Origin: Zasmidium citrigriseum
Lineage: Eukaryota; Ascomycota; Dothideomycetes; Mycosphaerellales; Mycosphaerellaceae
Length of the DNA stretch: 64,000 nucleotides
NCBI GenBank assembly: GCA_002786025.1
Contig: NHNW01000031.1
Coordinates: forward strand, 186,001-250,000
Reading direction: 5' to 3'
The translations under genes and the position numbers were made by a program. The stretch's first letter is position 1. Every line of letters begins with the position of its first letter. Below the pieces are notes generated by a model that was not told where the DNA came from, searched no databases, and saw only the letters and a program-made list of their open reading frames with translations. Positions 40,100-51,464 of this stretch are shown piece by piece.

Positions 40100-42745
40100 T
40101 CAGAGAGCATGCAAGACAGCTTGCACTCCAACAGTTGCACTATCCTCTCGCTTTAGCACGTAAGGCCTGAGATCGGTCTTCTCAACACCCGCCAGCCCAC
40201 CAGCTCCGGTGCCAAAATTCCTGAGTCGATCCCTGAGCGCCTCCGGTCCAATGACGAACAGATTGGCAATCTCCGTCAACACTTCCAGACTCGGATCGAA
40301 CGTCGAAGGTAGCTCCCAGGACTTGAGCAGCTCGATATATTTGGTGATGTCTTTCGATACCACAAGGGCTCCCGTCAGCGACACCTGGTACGATTTGAAA
40401 TGCTGGAGGAGCAGTGTTCGTAGCCCAACGGCAAGCTCGAGCGAGAAAGATTCCAAGACGCGGCCAGAGAATGCGTTCCGCGCACGGCTATGCAGTCTGT
40501 CAAGGAAGGTGAAGATTGATCGGCAAGTTGATGTCTGGAGCTGATCGAGCTGAATGTTGTGATCATCGCGCGGCTTGAAATCTGTCTTCTTCTGTGCGGA
40601 CAACAGTTTCGCGGTCCAGGCCAGGGCAGCATCAATAGTCTTTTGAAGGACAGTATCAACTTTGCTCTCCATTCGATCCACGAAGTTGCTTGTCTGCTTC
40701 TCCAAATCTCTGCGGATTGTAAGATTGCTCGCGGCGAGCGGTAATAGAAGAGTCTGGATCGTTGTGAGCATTAGATGGAGGACGCTGACAGCAGTCCGCA
40801 GATCAATGATGTAGCTGAGGTCTGGCTCCGATTTTGTGTTCGATTCAGCAGCCGCAGCATGGTCTATCGCAGCGTCCAGCGCGGTTTCCAGATAGACTTC
40901 GCCCATGTTGGCAATAAGCAGCTGAAGTAGCTCGCGGATTTCTTTCGGAGTTTCGCTGCCACCGCCGGCCAACTCAATACCGCGTCCAACGCCTTCGGCC
41001 AACCATTTTAGCATACGCTTGGTGAATGGCAAGCTCAGTTGGCCATCTTCGTCGGTGACGTCGATCTCAGCCAAGCCAGATTGATCTTTGTGATGCAGCC
41101 CAGCCACGCGAAGTAGCATGGCTTTCTGTCCAGGCTGCAAGTCCGCACTATCTAGCCGTTCCATGTACGCTTCGCGTGCACTGCTGATGAACTCTTTACT
41201 TCGCGCTGAAATAGCCCCGAGGTATGTATTGGTCTGAACGTGAACTTTCCGCCTTCGCGAATGATAGATGGCGAATTTGAAGAGTAGACCTTCGAAGAGT
41301 TCCCCAAGGTTGCGCTTTTCACGCTCGATGTAGCTCGTCCCTGTGAAGTATGGAACGAAGAGCTCGTCAAGTTGCTGGTCCAGCATTGCGGCCGTCACCG
41401 ATGACACAAATTCCGGATGCTCTGTGAGTCCGTGGGCTTTCAGATCTTCTACCAGAGCCGCAATGTAAGCCCTCGAAGCTTGTAGTGATCTGAGGAACGC
41501 TAGGGATGATATGCTGTCGGCTTTGTTGAGGACCATCTCAAGCCTCTGTTGTATGGATTGCTGAAACACACGCTGTAGGAAGCGAGCCAGAACTTCCTCA
41601 TGGTAGGGGAATGCACGCTTGATGATAAAGCTCTCCTCTTGTACGACGACCTTCACTTCGTCGATCAAAGATTGCAAGCTGGGCTCGACTCCTGGAGGCT
41701 CGGTGTCTGGGTCAGCCAGGCGGTCCCAGGTCTCGTTGTCTACAACCAGCTCTTCCGTGACAAGCTGAGAGCGGTCGATGAAGAACTGATGTTGGTTGAC
41801 AAAAAGCGAGATCACTGAATTGCCTTCTCCAAAATCTTGCAACGCGACAGCGCATTCCCGCATGCCATCGAAATTCTGCCTTCGGTAGAACTCGTCGAAG
41901 GATTTCAGAAGGTCCTTCTCAAGCATCTCTAGGAACTTCTCGATAATCTCTCGTGGCTGCTTGTTGCCTTTCGCTCGTCGTTGACTGCCGGTCGGCGAAT
42001 CGGTGCCATTGACTTCGTTCACACCATTCGTGAAATGCACGCCGTTGGTCTTGGGTGTGCCATTCTGAGGATCCGAGTGGCCGTCTAGACGTTGTGATAT
42101 CTTGAGCAGCTGTCTCGCTATATGAGCGCAGCGAACTTTCCCCTCTCCTCCGCCCATCTTTCGCACATCGTCCAGGCTCGAGAGATCCCCTCGCTCGCTG
42201 ACTTCCAGCCAGCACTGAAGGATAAACTTCGCGTCCTGCGCTCGCTGTCTCTGTCTGTCCAGCTCCTCCAGGCGCTCGCCTATTCTCATCGCAGCGTTCC
42301 CGCCCTCGTCCCCATCGCCGTCCAGGGTCCGCTCGAGGCGGTGGAATGACGCGATCGTGCGCTCCAACTCCTGTTCGCGAGATTTGATATTGTTGTCATG
42401 CTGGCCCTCGGCCCTCCTGACACTCGCACTCAGCTCATTTTCCCGTTCTTGCAGGTCCTCACTCAGGGTCTTTAGCCTGCTCAGCGCATGTTCAAACGTC
42501 CGGATCAAGGGCTTGGGATCGAAGGCCTGGCTAGCCTGCGCACTCGATCCCGCGGATGTCGGCGCTGATCTTCGGATGCCAACGGTAGAATCTGATAGCG
42601 ACTCCACAAAATCCTTGACGATGAAGTCCTTGCTGCTGAAGGTGTCGAGCGTGAAGACGGGGGTGTTGCGCACGGATTGGAGGGTGCTGGGTCGCGAGTG
42701 GGTGGACAGCAGGGACGCTGTGTCGGGGCTGGCTACTCGTGCCAT
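40100..42745 (-). CDS. SEC10: Exocyst complex component Sec10
   Basis: 881 residues, no intron, starting at a strong CGCCATGGCA context. The N-terminal 80-220 region is coiled coil (LSEDLQERENELSASVRRAE), followed by the Sec10 signature region QCWLEVSERGDLSSLDDVRKMGG. A low-complexity Asn/Gly/Thr insert (about 245-285) interrupts it. The remainder is all-helical CATCHR-type, with IEREKRNLGELFEGLLFKF, and the C-terminus keeps the family pattern EALRDRLRNFG .. DLRPYVLKRED. Role: tethers secretory vesicles to the plasma membrane with the other exocyst subunits, which in hyphae is important at the growing tip. It is divergent from the secreted S28 peptidase gene. Confidence 0.92.
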   Translation of the reverse strand: MARVASPDTASLLSTHSRPSTLQSVRNTPVFTLDTFSSKDFIVKDFVESLSDSTVGIRRSAPTSAGSSAQASQAFDPKPLIRTFEHALSRLKTLSEDLQERENELSASVRRAEGQHDNNIKSREQELERTIASFHRLERTLDGDGDEGGNAAMRIGERLEELDRQRQRAQDAKFILQCWLEVSERGDLSSLDDVRKMGGGEGKVRCAHIARQLLKISQRLDGHSDPQNGTPKTNGVHFTNGVNEVNGTDSPTGSQRRAKGNKQPREIIEKFLEMLEKDLLKSFDEFYRRQNFDGMRECAVALQDFGEGNSVISLFVNQHQFFIDRSQLVTEELVVDNETWDRLADPDTEPPGVEPSLQSLIDEVKVVVQEESFIIKRAFPYHEEVLARFLQRVFQQSIQQRLEMVLNKADSISSLAFLRSLQASRAYIAALVEDLKAHGLTEHPEFVSSVTAAMLDQQLDELFVPYFTGTSYIEREKRNLGELFEGLLFKFAIYHSRRRKVHVQTNTYLGAISARSKEFISSAREAYMERLDSADLQPGQKAMLLRVAGLHHKDQSGLAEIDVTDEDGQLSLPFTKRMLKWLAEGVGRGIELAGGGSETPKEIRELLQLLIANMGEVYLETALDAAIDHAAAAESNTKSEPDLSYIIDLRTAVSVLHLMLTTIQTLLLPLAASNLTIRRDLEKQTSNFVDRMESKVDTVLQKTIDAALAWTAKLLSAQKKTDFKPRDDHNIQLDQLQTSTCRSIFTFLDRLHSRARNAFSGRVLESFSLELAVGLRTLLLQHFKSYQVSLTGALVVSKDITKYIELLKSWELPSTFDPSLEVLTEIANLFVIGPEALRDRLRNFGTGAGGLAGVEKTDLRPYVLKREDSATVGVQAVLHAL

Positions 42746-43245
42746 GGCGGTGTTGCGGGCACTGTCATATCACCGCTGCATCGCTGTAGTCGTCGCTGGA
42801 GTGGGGGTGGTGAATGTTGACGTGGTTGGAGGTCAGTTGTTTGGCGCATGCGCAGCAGCAGCTCCTCTCCTCTGATTCGGCAGCGAGCGATGAGCTGGAT
42901 GGCAACGGCTGTCACTGCGAATCTCACTCCTCCGTCCTTTCTCTCCCTCTATCACCACAATCGTTCACCTTGAACTGCTGCTGTGGCCAGGGGAATGGAA
43001 ATTGGAAATGTCCTGCGATGCACAATGCAACCGGGCACAAGCCGGATGAGCTGCAGCGGAAGTGGAGACGGCGATACCGTCACCCACTGATAGCCGCAGA
43101 GCGCACGGAGAACGTTGCACTGCGGCGAGGCACCTTCCTGTTGCAGTGGCAGATGGGCCTGGAGTGCGATGCCGTCACTGTCGTATAAATCGACCTCACT
43201 GCCTGCCAGGACGAGACTCTTTCCAGCCCCTTCCTGACCACTACA
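42746..43245. other. Intergenic, divergent SEC10/S28 peptidase promoter
   Basis: 500 nt, no gene. It includes the TATA box of the peptidase gene and pyrimidine-rich stretches (CTCCGTCCTTTCTCTCCCTC at about 42930-42949). Confidence 0.55.
43184..43190 (+). promoter_or_regulatory. TATA box of the S28 peptidase gene
   Basis: TATAAAT, 62 nt upstream of the ATG at 43246, the expected position for a gene with a short leader. The secreted GH106-like gene has the same element at nearly the same distance. Confidence 0.6.
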
Positions 43246-45043
43246 ATGGCTCCATTACTACAGCTGGCCGCGTCTGCCTTATGCGCAGTATCGTGTGCGA
43301 ATGCCTTCAATATCCGTCTGGGCGAGAGAAAGTCGATCCAGCAAGCTACGCAAGAGGTCCGTACCTGCAGCTTAGACGAAGCCACCAGTACTAAGCGCAC
43401 TGTTACAGTTCGAGCAGCGAAAAGCCTCTACATTGGTCAAACGCGATGATACAGATCCTGAGCTTCTCTATCCCGCTCACAACTTCTCGGTGCCAATCGA
43501 TCATTTCCATAACGAAACGAAATACGAGCCACATTCAAATGGGACCTTTCCCCTGCGATACTGGTTCGATGCTACGTACTACAAGCCTGGCGGTCCCGTC
43601 ATAGTTCTTCAATCTGGAGAGACCTCTGGTACCGATCGACTTCCTTATTTGCAAAAGGGAATCGTCTACCAACTGGCCAAGGCCACAAATGGCGTTGGAG
43701 TCATCTTGGAGCACCGCTACTATGGAACGTCTTTCCCAGTTCCTGATCTCTCGACCAAGAACCTCCGTTTCTTGACCACCGAGCAAGCCTTGGCAGACGA
43801 GGCCTACTTTGCTCAAAACATCAAGTTTCCTGGGCTGGATTGCGACCTCACTAGTCGAACGACAGCGTGGATCAGTTACGGTGGTTCGTACGCTGGTGCA
43901 TTCTCCGCCTTTCTCCGAGTCCAGTACCCCGACGTCTTCTGGGGCAGCATCTCTAGCTCTGGAGTCACCAAGGCCATCTATGACTACTGGGCATATTTCA
44001 GAACCATCGCCGAGAAGGGACCACAAGACTGCATCAAGACTCAGCAAGCGCTGATCCACGTTATGGACAACATCTGGCTCAAGAAGAACGACACGTCCCT
44101 GCCCAAGCAACTGAAGACCACGTTTGGCTTTGGCAATCTCACCGATGATCGAGACTTCGCCTTCGTACTCGAGAACAATGGTGAGTTGAATTCAGCGAGC
44201 ATTCTTCAGTCACGAACCAATTTCTAACGCTTCTTAGGCATCGGAGACTGGCAATCGCTCAACTGGGATCCCGCTGTGACTTCGAACGAGGTCTACAGAT
44301 ACTGCGACAACATCACTTCCAATGAAGTGCTCTACCCGAATACGGAAGCCAAGCGTGCCAACGTCACAAATCTCCTCAAAGAAGGCGGCTACGCAGCCAA
44401 CAAGACTCTTGAGAATCGCATGTTGAACATGATCGGCTACTACAACCTCACTCAGCTGTCGACTTGCGATGGAACGCTTGATGAGTGCTTCTCGCAAAAT
44501 AACCAAACTTTCTACGATCTTGATAGCATTGCAGAGGGAGACTGGCGTTCGTGGCCTTACCAGTACTGTACCGAATGGGGATATCTCCAAACTGGCAACA
44601 CGCCTCGCGATATGCTGCCTTTGATCTCGCGTACTCTGGATCTGGAGTACCAGAGCCATATTTGCCGAGCCGCCTTCAATATCGACACACCACCAGACGT
44701 CGAGATCGTCAACAAGTACGGGGCCTACGACATCTCATACCCGCGTCTGGCCATTGTCGACGGCGATTGGGATCCATGGAAGGATGCCACGCCTCACGCG
44801 TTTGAGTTTGGTGCACCACATCGCAACAGTACCGCATCAGAGCCTTTCATATTGATACCGGAAGCTGTACACCATTGGGACGAGAATGGATTGCTCCCTT
44901 CAGAGACGACGCCTACGCTACCGCCTCTTGCCGTCAAAGACACGCAATCTTTGCTCCAGTTTGCAGTTGAGGAGTGGATGCAGGAGTGGAAGTTGCATTG
45001 CCTTCAGACAGGCGGCTGCTCCAACATGAGGGTGCAGAATTGA
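43246..45043 (+). CDS. Secreted serine peptidase, family S28 (prolyl carboxy/aminopeptidase type)
   Basis: Three exons (43246-43356, 43409-44180, 44238-45043; introns 52 and 57 nt) give 562 residues. A signal peptide is clear: MAPLLQLAASALCAVSCANA. Intron 1 removal joins QQATQE to FEQRKAS.., leading into the S28 start HNFSVPIDHF. The nucleophile is S197 in SYGGSYAG; the acid lies in IVDGDWDPW (D469-D473) and the base is H506 or H507 in AVHHWDENG. HRYYGTSFPVPDLS is also typical. Many NxS/T sites fit an extracellular glycoprotein. Relatives cleave after proline and act at acidic pH in nutrition. The gene has its own TATA box. Confidence 0.92.
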
Positions 45044-45426
45044 AGACAAGCTCTATTATAGGAAGATCAGAAACGACAGATGTAGACCCAGCTCAGTTTA
45101 TCATTTGGAGAAGACTCCAGACCCGTCATACGGCTGTCTCCAGACACAAGCTGTGTGATATGGTGGCGCTTTTGCGTTGACGGTCCAGTGTACGAATAGC
45201 GTTCTGCTATTGATGAACTCCAAATGGACAATTCAAGCTCTAGAAGTTCCGTTCCGTTGAGTCTCTATCAGTGTAGACGACAAACATATCGCAGTGTCAT
45301 GGGAAATAGAAACGTTTACGGTGACGTCATAAACAGGCGAGCTAAGACCGACTTCGGGATGAAGTGAATCGACTTTTGTGCTGCAAGTTCGCCTCCACTC
45401 CAACATCCCATACCCCCTCCACAAAG
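45044..45426. other. Intergenic, S28 peptidase 3' flank and JAC1 promoter
   Basis: 383 nt with no gene. TGACGTCA at 45322-45329 is a perfect CRE/bZIP-type palindrome about 98 nt upstream of the JAC1 start. Confidence 0.5.
45322..45329 (+). promoter_or_regulatory. TGACGTCA (CRE-like) palindrome upstream of JAC1
   Basis: Perfect 8-nt palindrome in CGGTGACGTCATAAAC, 98-105 nt before the ATG at 45427. ATF/CREB-type bZIP factors bind this sequence in fungi; occupancy here is unknown. Confidence 0.45.
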
Positions 45427-46146
45427 ATGCGACAGAACACAACAAAAGTCCTCAAGCAGGCCGCAGCGCTCACCACACGAGAAATACCACAGCCATGGCC
45501 CCGACGCACACCCTTCATCTGCGCCAAATGCCAGGCCTCACGCCAACCCACACGACCATTTACCAACACCACCCGGCGCCCTGAATCAGAAAACTCCCCA
45601 GACCAACAACCCCAATCCCACTACTCCTTCTTCCCCGAAACCTTTCCCTCGGGCCCACCGCCCAAAACACCCTTCACCCCGGACCTCCGCCAACTCCGCA
45701 AAGAATTCCTCCAAGCCCAAGCAAAAACCCACCCAGACCTCGCGCCCCAAAACCTCAAACGCCACGCCGAAGCCCTCTCAATGCGAATCAACGAAGCGTA
45801 CAAAACACTGCAAGATCCCTTGAAACGAGCGCAGTATTTGCTTCTACAAGCTGGGATAGATGTTGAGGACGAGAGCGCGAAATTAGAAGAGAAAGAGCTG
45901 TTGATGGAGGTCATGGAGGCGAGGGAGGCGGTTGAGGAGGTGGAGAGTGAAGAGGAATTGGTGGGCTTGAGGGAGGAGAATAATGAGAGGATTGAAGGGA
46001 GTGTGAAGGTGCTGGAACGGGCGTTTGGGGAGGGTGATTTGGAGACTGCGGCAAGGGAGGCGGTGAGGTTGCGGTATTGGATGAATATTGAGGAGAGTAT
46101 ACGCGGGTGGGAGAAGGGGAAGGGTGGGGGATTAAACCATCATTGA
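45427..46146 (+). CDS. JAC1: Mitochondrial J-type co-chaperone for Fe-S cluster assembly (HscB/Jac1)
   Basis: 239 residues from the ATG at 45427 (AAAGATGCGACAG). The frame is open upstream only from a GTG. Residues 1-60 are basic and Ser/Thr/Pro-rich, a plausible mitochondrial presequence, with an unusual CAKC pair at about 32-35. The J domain starts near YSFFPETF and has HPD at 102-104 (AKTHPDLAP); the HscB C-terminal helical domain follows (LEEKELLMEVMEAREAVEEVE), the Isu-binding part. Role: recruits Isu1 to the Hsp70 Ssq1/Ssc1 in Fe-S biogenesis. The coding strand is strikingly C-rich in the first half and G-rich in the second. Confidence 0.9.
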   Translation: MRQNTTKVLKQAAALTTREIPQPWPRRTPFICAKCQASRQPTRPFTNTTRRPESENSPDQQPQSHYSFFPETFPSGPPPKTPFTPDLRQLRKEFLQAQAKTHPDLAPQNLKRHAEALSMRINEAYKTLQDPLKRAQYLLLQAGIDVEDESAKLEEKELLMEVMEAREAVEEVESEEELVGLREENNERIEGSVKVLERAFGEGDLETAAREAVRLRYWMNIEESIRGWEKGKGGGLNHH

Positions 46147-46531
46147 ATGTTGGAAGAGAGGCCGGGGGATTATTGTGGGCTTTGCATCGAGCGTAAATCG
46201 CCCTGCTCCTATTAAGCATGTCTGAAATGAGTTCACAAGTCGTGACCAGCTTAGGTGGCTGTGACACCATCTAGTCTTCAGTTGACCCATCAGCTCTTCG
46301 ACTAAATCGAAGATGAAATCAATAGTCGAACAGCAGCTGGGTCCAGACGAAGCGACTCTCGCCTGATGCACGGCCAACGAGACCAAGACTGCGAAATAGT
46401 TTGTTGTCCAGAGTCGTCCAATTTACAAATATCTACCAAACAGTGTAGTATGCAGGCCGTCATGACTATAGATCTATCATGCATCCACCCGCTCAATCTG
46501 ATGTACAAGACAATCGTCAATCTAGCGTCAT
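46147..46531. other. Intergenic between convergent JAC1 and MFS transporter genes
   Basis: 385 nt holding the two 3' flanks. No gene is visible. Confidence 0.6.
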
Positions 46532-48677
46532 TTACTGGCCGTTGACTTCGTGATCTTTTTCTTCCTCAATGTTCGGGTGACCGTTGCCGTTGCCGTTGGG
46601 TACGCCGCCGTTCACACCACCAGCACCGGTCTTGAAAGGCGATGGGGCACCACCCTTCTGGCTGCTAGTTCGTTCGAAGAAAGTGCTGACCTCGGCGCTC
46701 CAATCATCGTCATCGTCGGGCTCCATCTCGTTCTCCTTCTCGTGGGCACGACGAGACATGGCAGCCTCCCAGTCAGCACGCATCTCTTCCACGCGCTGAG
46801 CATAGTCTTTTTCGGCGTCGTAGGCTTTGGCCAAGCCAAACATTCTCTCCCAGAGCGACAAATGCTGAGGGTGAACAGCAACACCGTGATACTCCTTTTC
46901 ACGGCCGGCACGGATGTAGGCCCAGCGACGTTCTTGCTCCTTGAGATCCAGGCCGGTGGTGTCGGGCAACCATACAAAGGTAAGGACAGCTCCTGCCAGA
47001 CCGAACCATGGAACGACGAGGAAACGGGTTGGTACGTCGATGTAGTTGTACAGCACGGCGGCTGTGAGAGCACCCAGTTTACCCCAGGCAGCAGAGAAAC
47101 CGTGAGCGGACGCACGCACTGGCGTTGGGAAGACTTCGGCAGCGACCAAGAAGGTCACACAGTTGGGTCCGAACTGGTTGAAGAAACTCGAGATGAAGTA
47201 CATGGCCATGAACTTCTTGACACCAGCACCGTGGGCGTAGTATTCGTAGTCGAAGGCGGGGATGACGAAGCAGATGAAGCAGCCCAAGAAACCGATCATC
47301 TGCATCCACTTGCGTCCGTAAAGCTTGTGGTCGATGAGGAAAGAGGCGAGGTAGTAGCCAACAAGCTCGACGCCAACGTTGAGCAAGTTGTACAGCCAGT
47401 TGACCATGACGGAGTCGGAGTTGGTAATGGTGCTGATGAACTCGGCCTGGAAGAGCTTGTTTCCGTAAAAGAAGATATCGTTAGCATACCAAGCGCCGGC
47501 TGTTGCCAGAACGCGGCCACCAAAGTAGGAGAACGTCATCTTCAAGGACTTGACATCGTATCCGGTGACGGACTGCTTCTTCTTGGCTTGATCGAGCTGC
47601 TTGGATGCCGATCTCATCTTGTAGATGCGGTAGTACACCAGCCAGAGGGTTCCAACGGCCGGGATGGCGAAGCTGACTCTGTAGGTCCACTGCGAGAGGG
47701 TCTGACCATAGGGAGGAGAGCTAGTCCCACCGTGGAAAATCAAAAGCAGCAGGATCAGGATCACCTGGTTGAACCATTGGCCCCAGCCCTGCATCAGGAA
47801 AGCGGAGGTCACTTTGCGGCCACGGTGAAGACGGTCTTCGCGAGTAGAAATCTTTCCAGATCCCACAGCGTTTTCCATACCAGAAGTGGCAGTCATAGGA
47901 TACTCGCCACCGACACCGACGCCGTAGAAGAAGAGCGACCAGACGTAGCAGATGACCCAGCCGTCTATGAAAATCATACGTTAGAAGCGTGTTCGATGGC
48001 ACCAAGACGCTTGCACTTACTGAGAGTGACACCCCATGACGCAGTGAGCATGAGAAGACCAATGAACATGATTGTGGCGTCTTGAATAAGACCCCAGCGA
48101 CGACCAAGCCAGTCGCCAATGATTCCGACAAGGATCTGACCAACGATGATGCCAACGATTTCGAGGTAGTCGACTGCCTGGATCCAGGTCTTGTTACAGA
48201 CCTCGTACGTTTTCCAGCAGTTCTTGAAGCCGGATTGAAAGAGAGGCTTGACGTTCCCGATGGAAAACAGGACGTAACTGGACGATAGTCAGTTTCGATT
48301 GCATAGAGTGTCATCGTTTCGTCGAGATAGACTCACCCTTCGAGAAGCAGACCCATACCAGGAATGACCATGTTCCTGAAGTAATAGCTGACTGGGCTGA
48401 GGGGATCGGCCTTGATCATCCTGCCAATAGACTTGAGTTCGCTTGCAGCTTCCGCGTTGTCGACCTTTCCGATGAATTTGATCTTTTGGCCCAGTTTCAT
48501 ATCCGCCCAGTAGGTGCCTTGTTCGTCGTAGGAATCATCTGGTAGCAGGAGAGAGCGAAAGACGGCATCTTCGCTCTCATTCATGTCGGCGAGATTGGCG
48601 GTAGCGACATGCTGGCCGCCCATGTTTGGGCCGTGAGGTGCCGCGAGACCATAGTCTCGCATAGAACTGTCACCCAT
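46532..48677 (-). CDS. MFS transporter, phosphate / glycerophosphodiester (PHS, Git1-like) type
   Basis: Three exons (48677-48337, 48277-48021, 47964-46532; introns 59 and 56 nt) give 676 residues. The start is the ATG at 48677 (MGDSSMRDYG). Splicing joins GMGLLLEG to YVLFSIGNVKPLF and SWGVTLNGWVICYVWSLFFYGVGVGGEYPMTA. MFS landmarks: loop 2-3 GDWLGRRWGLIQ, the GGEYPMTA motif of phosphate-type transporters, and loop 8-9 DHKLYGRKWMQ. The long cytosolic N-terminus (about 110 residues) and 150-residue C-terminal tail (DDDDDW, then Asn/Gly-rich) are typical of fungal members. Role: plasma membrane uptake of phosphate or glycerophospho compounds with protons; the substrate is not certain. A gene-poor 2.8-kb region lies upstream. 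Confidence 0.82.
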
Positions 48678-51464
48678 CTTGAGTCTGTCGTGACAGTATA
48701 GGGATGGAAGCTGTCGGGCACCGTTGTTGGGTGGGATTTGTAGACCAGAAGAAGTCCGGGTGGAAAATTGCAAGCTTTGTAGCAGATCTCAAGCTCAGCA
48801 CGAGAGACTGAGCCGCTAGATCCAACGTTGGCTCTAACCCAGAGCAGTTGTCGAAGCCGCGTGGGTGTCTCGTGGGATCGGTTGCTCGTTGCCGGTGAAG
48901 AGACTCAGGATGTCCACGTTGTCGCGGGCGAGCGATGAATGGCCGCAGCTCGAAGGCACAGCATGCGATTGAAGACGGGACGGCCGACGCAGGCGAGCAG
49001 CAGCAGGTCGATGACGGATGAGACGGAAGGGCCTCGCAGCAAATGGCTTGAGGATAAGGTTCCGAATGGATCTGTCAAGGAATTGCTAACGCCCGCGGTA
49101 CGCCAATGGAGAGGCTGACCTCTGAAGGTGCTGGGAGACGACGAAAGGCTGCGGTCGGGGGAAGCTGGTAAGCAGATTGCTTTTGGCTTTCCAACGCAGC
49201 CAATCTGGAGAGGTTTTACCAGGTCCAAGGTTGAGGGGAGACTTATATCGCAGCGGGCAGCACCAAAAAATCTTCTCTCTCAACCGCCGCCCGCTCGAGC
49301 AAGCGAACGCTTTCCTGAACCCACCAGCCATGCTTGCCGACGCTGGGATGCACGCGTCGTAGCTGCTAGATCGACCCTCTCGACCCATGATACCACCCTG
49401 CAAGCGACACTCGCAGAAGGCGCCGCCGGGGGCCCAACTTGGCTTTTCGCTTCATGCTTGGCGCCATCATGTTGTGCGCTATGGCACGTTGGCTCGAGAT
49501 AGTCTGAAGAAGCAGAGAGGTGAGGTCCAGAGACCGACACACGTGCAAGATACGACACTGCCATTCGCTGACGAGAGAAGGCCCGCTCTGCACGTCGATC
49601 CTCCCGCCGCAGGTGCCCGGCGCTATTCATCCTCTTCGTCCGGCTCCGAGGGGCAGTTGAAGGACTTCCTTCACTCGCCTTTGATGAGATGCTACCCCGT
49701 CAGACGCCGCAGAGAGGACCGAGTATGGATGCCTCCGTACGAGGGGGTTGAATCTGCTTGACGAGGCATATGTCCGGTGTTTTAAATAGCTTTGTGGCCG
49801 AGCTTTCCCGGGAACAAGCGCATTTCATTCACCTACCGGCTGGCTAGCCTTGGCGGATGGCGCATTCAACACCAGCGCCTGTCGTTCGCTTGGCTTCGAT
49901 CAACCTTGGCCACGCAGACACGCGAAAGCTTGTGAGCGCTTGGAATATGAACCTAACAATGTTATTTCAACGTCTTGTCATCCTCACCTTCGCAAGCCTT
50001 CCGGGCTAAAGCAGCGATGACTACGCCCACCTGGTCGATTTGACAGCAGATTGAACGCTTGAACGTGGAGACAGCCAGCGGATCACCAGCTCCACGCGGG
50101 ATGGTGGCAAGAGAGCGGGCTTCTCACCTAACAGATACATGGGTCTTCCGGCGGCCACTCATTCTCACACGTTCACATTCTCATGCTGGAACACAAGACG
50201 GCATTCTTCCTTCAGATCGGCCTGTCGGAGCTTACGTTGTCCACTGTCGCCATTTATTTACGCCACTTCGACGGCGACAGTTTCGTGGGCATGGTCAGCA
50301 TGTGAGAATTTGCCACGACGAGGATGCAGGGTACATACAGACCCATCGCCGCTTGCCGTTCGAGTGGTTCTCACCAACGCACCCTGCCGACTAGGTCGAC
50401 CCACACTCCACGAGCTACTCTATTGACTAGGTGCTTCCCAAGGTGGTACCCTTTCATCTGATTCTTGCGGGCCCAAAAAGCTCTTGTTTTCCGAAGAAGC
50501 TGGCGGGACGATGTGCTGTATGTCCAGAACCTCACCTCCATTCGGTCACCAACCACGGCAAATCTCCAAGGCACTATGGGAGGGAAAATTTCGTTTGTCT
50601 CAATTCTGGGAACAATTGACCCCCGTATCTTGAATTCGAATGTACCGGGCAGAAATTCCGCGAGTGAAAGCGGTGGAACGACCACACGTGGTCTTACATG
50701 GTCCTCGGCCCGGGCGGAGAACAGCCTCGAAAAAAGCACGTACTCCTTTCGCGCAGACGACGACATTGAATGAGCAGGAACAACACCGTCGATGAGGGGA
50801 TCCAAATGACATGTGAAAACCAACGATTTTACCTCATTTCAGGCCCCCGAAACGCCGACATCCGTCTCAATGAGGAGTTTCGCTTGCGCCTGTCCGAAGA
50901 TTGTAGCTTATGCCCAGGACCAATTCTCGACTTCCACACGCAAAACTTGTCATGCCCACTTCCGCCACGAACGTTACCCTCCTGCTTCTACTCAAATTGG
51001 AAGACCAGCTCTCTCGAAATCGGTGCAATAGCCCATGCTCTTGAGGGGCTTGCTACACTCTTGTTCCTTTGCGACCAAGTTGAAGATCGCTGAGTACATA
51101 CTGCCATCTTGACGGACCACCGCAGGTAGACGATTCAGCTGGACTTCTTGCATTCGGCCCTTGCGGAACGGACCCTCTCAACCGAACACACTGCAACCCG
51201 CTTACGTTCTTCGACTGGTGGATTTGACAACCTCACTGCCATCAGACCGATGCTTCAGCCGTGGAGTCAAGGTGGACAGGAAAGGAACACAGTTCTAGTA
51301 GGTCATCATTTCTCATTTGCTATGCTCTAATTCACAATCGCTTTCGTGTACGCCCATCTATGAGCAGGCCATGTACGTCATTACAAAGCAAGCTGAACCC
51401 AATCCCGTTGCCATCCAACCCGCATATTAGAATCCGTTGACTCCAGTGTAATCAGCCATCCATT
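48678..51464. other. Gene-poor 2.8-kb intergenic region
   Basis: No supportable gene. Frames up to 150 codons occur on both strands (for example 50823-50371 minus, 49387-49761 plus) but overlap each other and encode no recognisable motif. GC content is ordinary, and the CpA loss seen in the neighbouring transposon relic is absent. CACGTG boxes lie at 49540-49545 and 50685-50690, and a CTCACCTC core at 49517-49524 (minus). TTTTAAATAG near 49779 is the most TATA-like element. Confidence 0.5.

Noticed and set aside
46550..48085. Plus-strand frame of 511 codons antisense to the MFS transporter
   Set aside because: It mirrors the transporter exons and runs through both of its introns. The composition (Val/Gly/His-rich, no motif) is that of an antisense shadow in a GC-biased gene.
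50371..51093. Frames on both strands in the gene-poor island, including 50823-50371 (150 codons)
   Set aside because: They overlap each other on opposite strands, have no motif and no signal peptide. Length alone is expected by chance at this GC content.
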